Of a stretch of DNA of 8,415 nt, positions 5,623 through 8,415 are shown one piece after another. The stretch is taken from assembly GCA_938030915.1 (NCBI GenBank), contig CALHIO010000235.1, positions 1 through 8,415 of the forward strand. Direction: 5' to 3'. The position numbers and the translations under genes were made by a program. The DNA comes from an uncultured Gemmatimonadota bacterium (GTDB lineage Bacteria > Gemmatimonadota > Gemmatimonadetes > Longimicrobiales > Gaopeijiaceae). The notes beneath the pieces are model-generated. The model worked only from the letters and a program-made list of their open reading frames with translations. It searched no databases and was not told the origin of the DNA. Each line of letters starts with the position of its first letter. Position 1 is the stretch's first letter.

Positions 5623-8007
5623 TTGCGCACCACACCCATTCCATCCCGATCAACGGCGGCACCGATCGTCCGTCCGTTCCTCGTGCTGCTCCTGGCCCAG
5701 GCTTCCTTGGCGGGGGGCGTAGATGCACAACTGGGTAGCGTCCAGGGACGAGTGCGAGAGGTGGAGGGGGCTGCGATCTACGGCGCGACCGTCTCGCTCT
5801 TCCGGGGAGACACGCGCGCGTTCGTGACCGAATCCGATCGGCTCGGGTCCTTCCAGGTTACGGACGTGTCCCCCGGTCCCTGGGACGTGCAGGTCACGGC
5901 GCTCGGCTACGCCGCGTACACGGAATCGATCGAGCTCGGTCTGGCCGGAACGGTGGAACTCGACATCCGGCTGGAGCGGAGTGCGCTGGTACTCGAGGGG
6001 ATCGACGTGGAGGCAGAGCGCAGCCGTGATCGAGTCCGTTTCGAAGAAGTGGGTGGCGCGACGGTCCGCGAGTTGGAGCTCGATGAGGTCCGGCTGGTGC
6101 CGGGCGTCGCCGAGCCCGATCCGGTGCGTGCCATCGAGGTCCTTCCGGGAGTCATATCGACGTCGGACTTCTCGGCTGCCTTCCACGTGCGGGGAGGCTC
6201 GCAGGACCAGAATCTGATCCTCCTGGATGGCATGCCGATCTTCTCACCCTTCCATCTCGGCGGGCTCTTCTCCGTGTTCAACGCGGACATGATCGACCGG
6301 GTCGAGCTCATGTCCGGTGGATTCGCGGCAGAGCATGGTGGGCGGGTGTCCTCGGTCCTGGAAATCGAGAGCGATGCGGGGCAGGGTGAGTTTGGTGGAG
6401 ATGCTGCCGTATCGCTTCTCGCCAGTCGAATCGCCGTCGGAGGCCGTCTCCCGGACGCGGTGGCCGACGCGCTCGGGCAGGCGAACATCCGGTATCGCGT
6501 TTCAGCGCGCCGGTCCTACTTCGACGTGCTCTTCAAACCCGCATTCGAATTTCCCTATCACCTGACGGACCTTCAGGCGATCATCGAAGGATGGACGCCC
6601 TCGGGTGACCGTCTGACGGTCACCGCGTACTCGGGGGCGGACGTCTTCGACCTGACGCAGATCGAAGACGATGGCTTCCCGCTTCGGGTGGACTGGGATT
6701 GGGGTAACGACGCGGTCGGTATCCGGTGGAGTCACGCCCGTCGGGGTGGTGGGTCGCTGGATCTTCGGGCGAACGTCAGCAGCTTCGACACGGGCCTGCT
6801 CTTCCCGGATTTCGGCGATACCGACTTCAGCAGCCGGATCCAACAGGCGCAGGTGCGGGCCGATCTCGACACGCGGCCGAGCCCGCGCTGGAGTGTCCAG
6901 CTCGGGTCGATGGTCGAGCGGATGGAGTACGAGAACAGCTTCCAGACGGGCGGCACGAGTCTGGGAAGCGGTTCCGGAAAGGGTTGGCTTCTGGGCAACT
7001 ACGCGCAGGCTCGATTGAACATTCCTCGCCGCTGGCTTCTCGAGCTCGGCGTTCGCGCCGACGGATTCGTGCAGGAACCCGTTGGGACCGTATTCGAGCC
7101 GTCGCCACGACTCGCGGTGAAGCGCTTCCTTCGCAACGGCGACCTGGCCGTCAAAGCGGCCGCAGGCCGCTACACGCAGTTCCTTCACTCTCTTCGGGAC
7201 GAAGAGCTGCCGCTCGGGCTGGACATCTGGGTGATCTCGGGTGAAGACGTGCCTCACACCGTTTCGGACCAGATCCAGTTCGGTCTCGAGGGCTGGCGCG
7301 ATATCGACTGGTTCTGGTCGATCGAGGGGTACTACCGCGCGTTCGACGGCGGTGTCACGCTCAACACGGCTGACAATCCGAACGACGAGTCGGATGACAT
7401 TCTGGGAGGGACAGGAACGTCGTGGGGCGCGGATCTCATGATCCGCAAGGAGACGGGTGATGTGAACGGGTGGGTGGCCGTTTCGTATCTGAAGGCGGAA
7501 CGGACCTTCCCCGACCTGCTCTCTCCGCTGACGCCGAGCCCCGAGGTGACGTATCCGCCGATCTTCGATCGTCGCGTCGACATCGATCTCGTGCTGACGT
7601 ATCCCGGACCGTGGGGATGGCGCGGGGGGCTCAGATGGAATTTCGGAACCGGGATCCCCTACACCCGAGCGTCGGGTGCGTACGCGTACTACTCGGCGAG
7701 ATACGTGGCGGGGGGAGGGCTTGACTGGACCGGTGACGAAGACAGCTCGGCAGGCGGTGGCTACGGGGTCGTGCTCGGTGATCGCAACGCCGACCGCTAC
7801 CCGCTCTATCACCGGTTGGACGTCAGCTTTCGCAGAACGTTCTCCAAGCACTGGGGCGCCCTCACGCCGTATGTGAACCTGGTGAACGTGTACAACCAGC
7901 GGAACGTCCTTTTCTACTTCTACCAGTACGAGGACGACCCCCCTCTGCGCTCCGGAATCTCGATGTTCCCGGTTCTTCCCACCTTCGGCCTGGAGATCTC
8001 GTTCTGA
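5623..8007 (+). CDS. TonB-dependent outer-membrane receptor with carboxypeptidase-regulatory-like N-terminal domain
   Basis: A predicted 794-residue outer-membrane beta-barrel that imports a bound ligand using energy from TonB. A signal peptide (hydrophobic FLVLLLAQASLA, likely cut after VDA at residue 35) is followed by a carboxypeptidase-D regulatory-like beta-sandwich (about 38-115, SVQGRV, LGSFQVTDVSPG, ALGYA). Next is the plug domain (about 165-260) with VRAIEVLPGV, FHVRGGSQDQNLILLDGMPI, and ELMSGGFAAEHGGRVSSVLE. The rest is a barrel rich in alternating aromatic strands and ends in Phe (LEISF), as outer-membrane barrels do. The start is taken as TTG 5623, because the only later start within the signal (GTG 5683) would strip its basic N-region. 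The gene overlaps the next lipoprotein gene as TGATG. No SusD-like partner is in view. The ligand (siderophore, peptide, glycan or other) cannot be told from sequence. No typical TonB box is evident. Confidence 0.93.
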   Translation: MRTTPIPSRSTAAPIVRPFLVLLLAQASLAGGVDAQLGSVQGRVREVEGAAIYGATVSLFRGDTRAFVTESDRLGSFQVTDVSPGPWDVQVTALGYAAYTESIELGLAGTVELDIRLERSALVLEGIDVEAERSRDRVRFEEVGGATVRELELDEVRLVPGVAEPDPVRAIEVLPGVISTSDFSAAFHVRGGSQDQNLILLDGMPIFSPFHLGGLFSVFNADMIDRVELMSGGFAAEHGGRVSSVLEIESDAGQGEFGGDAAVSLLASRIAVGGRLPDAVADALGQANIRYRVSARRSYFDVLFKPAFEFPYHLTDLQAIIEGWTPSGDRLTVTAYSGADVFDLTQIEDDGFPLRVDWDWGNDAVGIRWSHARRGGGSLDLRANVSSFDTGLLFPDFGDTDFSSRIQQAQVRADLDTRPSPRWSVQLGSMVERMEYENSFQTGGTSLGSGSGKGWLLGNYAQARLNIPRRWLLELGVRADGFVQEPVGTVFEPSPRLAVKRFLRNGDLAVKAAAGRYTQFLHSLRDEELPLGLDIWVISGEDVPHTVSDQIQFGLEGWRDIDWFWSIEGYYRAFDGGVTLNTADNPNDESDDILGGTGTSWGADLMIRKETGDVNGWVAVSYLKAERTFPDLLSPLTPSPEVTYPPIFDRRVDIDLVLTYPGPWGWRGGLRWNFGTGIPYTRASGAYAYYSARYVAGGGLDWTGDEDSSAGGGYGVVLGDRNADRYPLYHRLDVSFRRTFSKHWGALTPYVNLVNVYNQRNVLFYFYQYEDDPPLRSGISMFPVLPTFGLEISF

Positions 8008-8415
8008 TGGGTGGGTGGACGTTGTCGCTGGGCCGCCGGATGCGGTCCTTCAGGGTGACCCGCCTGGCTCTGGCGGGGGTCGTATCGAGTCTTGGTGGGT
8101 GCGAGCTCGAGGAGATCACGATTGCCGACGTGGAGAATGTCGTCCTCGCCGAGATCTATCTCGACATTGGTGCCGATCGCTCGGACAACGTCGCTCGGGC
8201 ATTCCTGCACAGAACGGTGGGTGTCGCCGATGTGGAGTCGCTCCCGCCCCTGACCGATGCCGTCGTGACCATGACTCGAGGCGACGGCTTCAGTTTCCCG
8301 CTCTTCCCGGAAGACACGGATGACTGCCTCGAGTCATCCCCGATCGAAGAGCCCGGTGCCTGCTTCGTCGCCGACGCGGCCACGGCGTTCATCGATCCGG
8401 GTGACCTCGTCGAGG
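8007..8415 (+). CDS. Outer-membrane lipoprotein partner of the TonB receptor (DUF4249-like), truncated by the window edge
   Basis: The ATG at 8007 overlaps the receptor stop (TGATG), so the two are translationally coupled. The start shows a lipoprotein signal: basic N-region (LGRRMRSFRVTR), hydrophobic LALAGVVSSL and lipobox LGGC with Cys32 as the lipidation site. An alternative ATG at 8040 also keeps the lipobox. After the signal come EITIADVENVVLAEIYLDIG and, further on, a segment LTDAVVTMTRGDGFSFPLF. This pattern of 'adds a new adornment to ligand' beta-rich repeats is reminiscent of DUF4249 lipoproteins that follow carboxypeptidase-like TonB receptors in Bacteroidota. The frame is open to 8415, so about 136 residues are visible. 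Cys residues in DDCLESS and GACFVAD could form a disulfide. The DUF4249 assignment rests on context and weak similarity only; the lipoprotein call is stronger. It probably sits on the outer membrane and helps capture the receptor's ligand. Confidence 0.75.
   Translation, partial: MGGWTLSLGRRMRSFRVTRLALAGVVSSLGGCELEEITIADVENVVLAEIYLDIGADRSDNVARAFLHRTVGVADVESLPPLTDAVVTMTRGDGFSFPLFPEDTDDCLESSPIEEPGACFVADAATAFIDPGDLVE

Noticed and set aside
6502..7851. 449-residue open frame on the minus strand
   Set aside because: It lies wholly antisense to the TonB receptor, is rich in Arg/Pro/Val with no recognisable domain, and is the usual by-product of high GC.
1..8415. CRISPR arrays, tRNA or rRNA genes, insertion sequences, toxin-antitoxin or defence modules
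   Set aside because: No regularly spaced repeats, RNA gene hallmarks, transposase motifs or defence domains were found on either strand.

Overview
The window is GC-rich bacterial DNA with densely packed genes on both strands. It carries an outer-membrane TonB-dependent receptor with a carboxypeptidase-like N-terminal domain, followed at once by a lipoprotein. That layout is common in Bacteroidota and Gemmatimonadota-like bacteria. The high GC and the presence of Ku/LigD genes make a Gemmatimonadota-like or other environmental didermic bacterium my best guess, but this is inference and no rRNA marker is present.

Layout: (1) 1-821, minus: a Ku gene for non-homologous end joining (NHEJ), interrupted by one in-frame TAA and running off the left edge. 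(2) 885-1949, plus: a CaCA-family sodium/calcium exchanger. (3) 1983-2825, minus: a six-helix voltage-gated potassium channel with a C-terminal zinc ribbon. It converges on the exchanger, with a perfect inverted repeat between them. (4) 3015-3627, plus: the wreck of a LigD gene, with a frameshift, an internal deletion, a changed conserved residue and loss of everything after the start of the ligase domain. (5) 3626-5531, minus: a two-gene operon, a histone-deacetylase-fold deacylase followed by a D-cysteine-desulfhydrase-like PLP enzyme, one base apart. (6) 5623-8415, plus: the TonB-dependent receptor and the start of its lipoprotein partner, overlapping as TGATG. The lipoprotein runs off the right edge.

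The main story is a dying NHEJ repair locus. Ku and LigD are normally the two core proteins of bacterial double-strand-break end joining. Here both are damaged, and they flank an intact pair of ion-transport genes. The LigD remnant ends within a few bases of the stop codon of the convergent PLP-enzyme gene, so a rearrangement junction is visible there. The other genes read cleanly over their full length, which argues against generally poor sequence quality, although each single lesion should be checked against reads. I see no CRISPR array, RNA gene, insertion sequence or convincing undescribed defence system.
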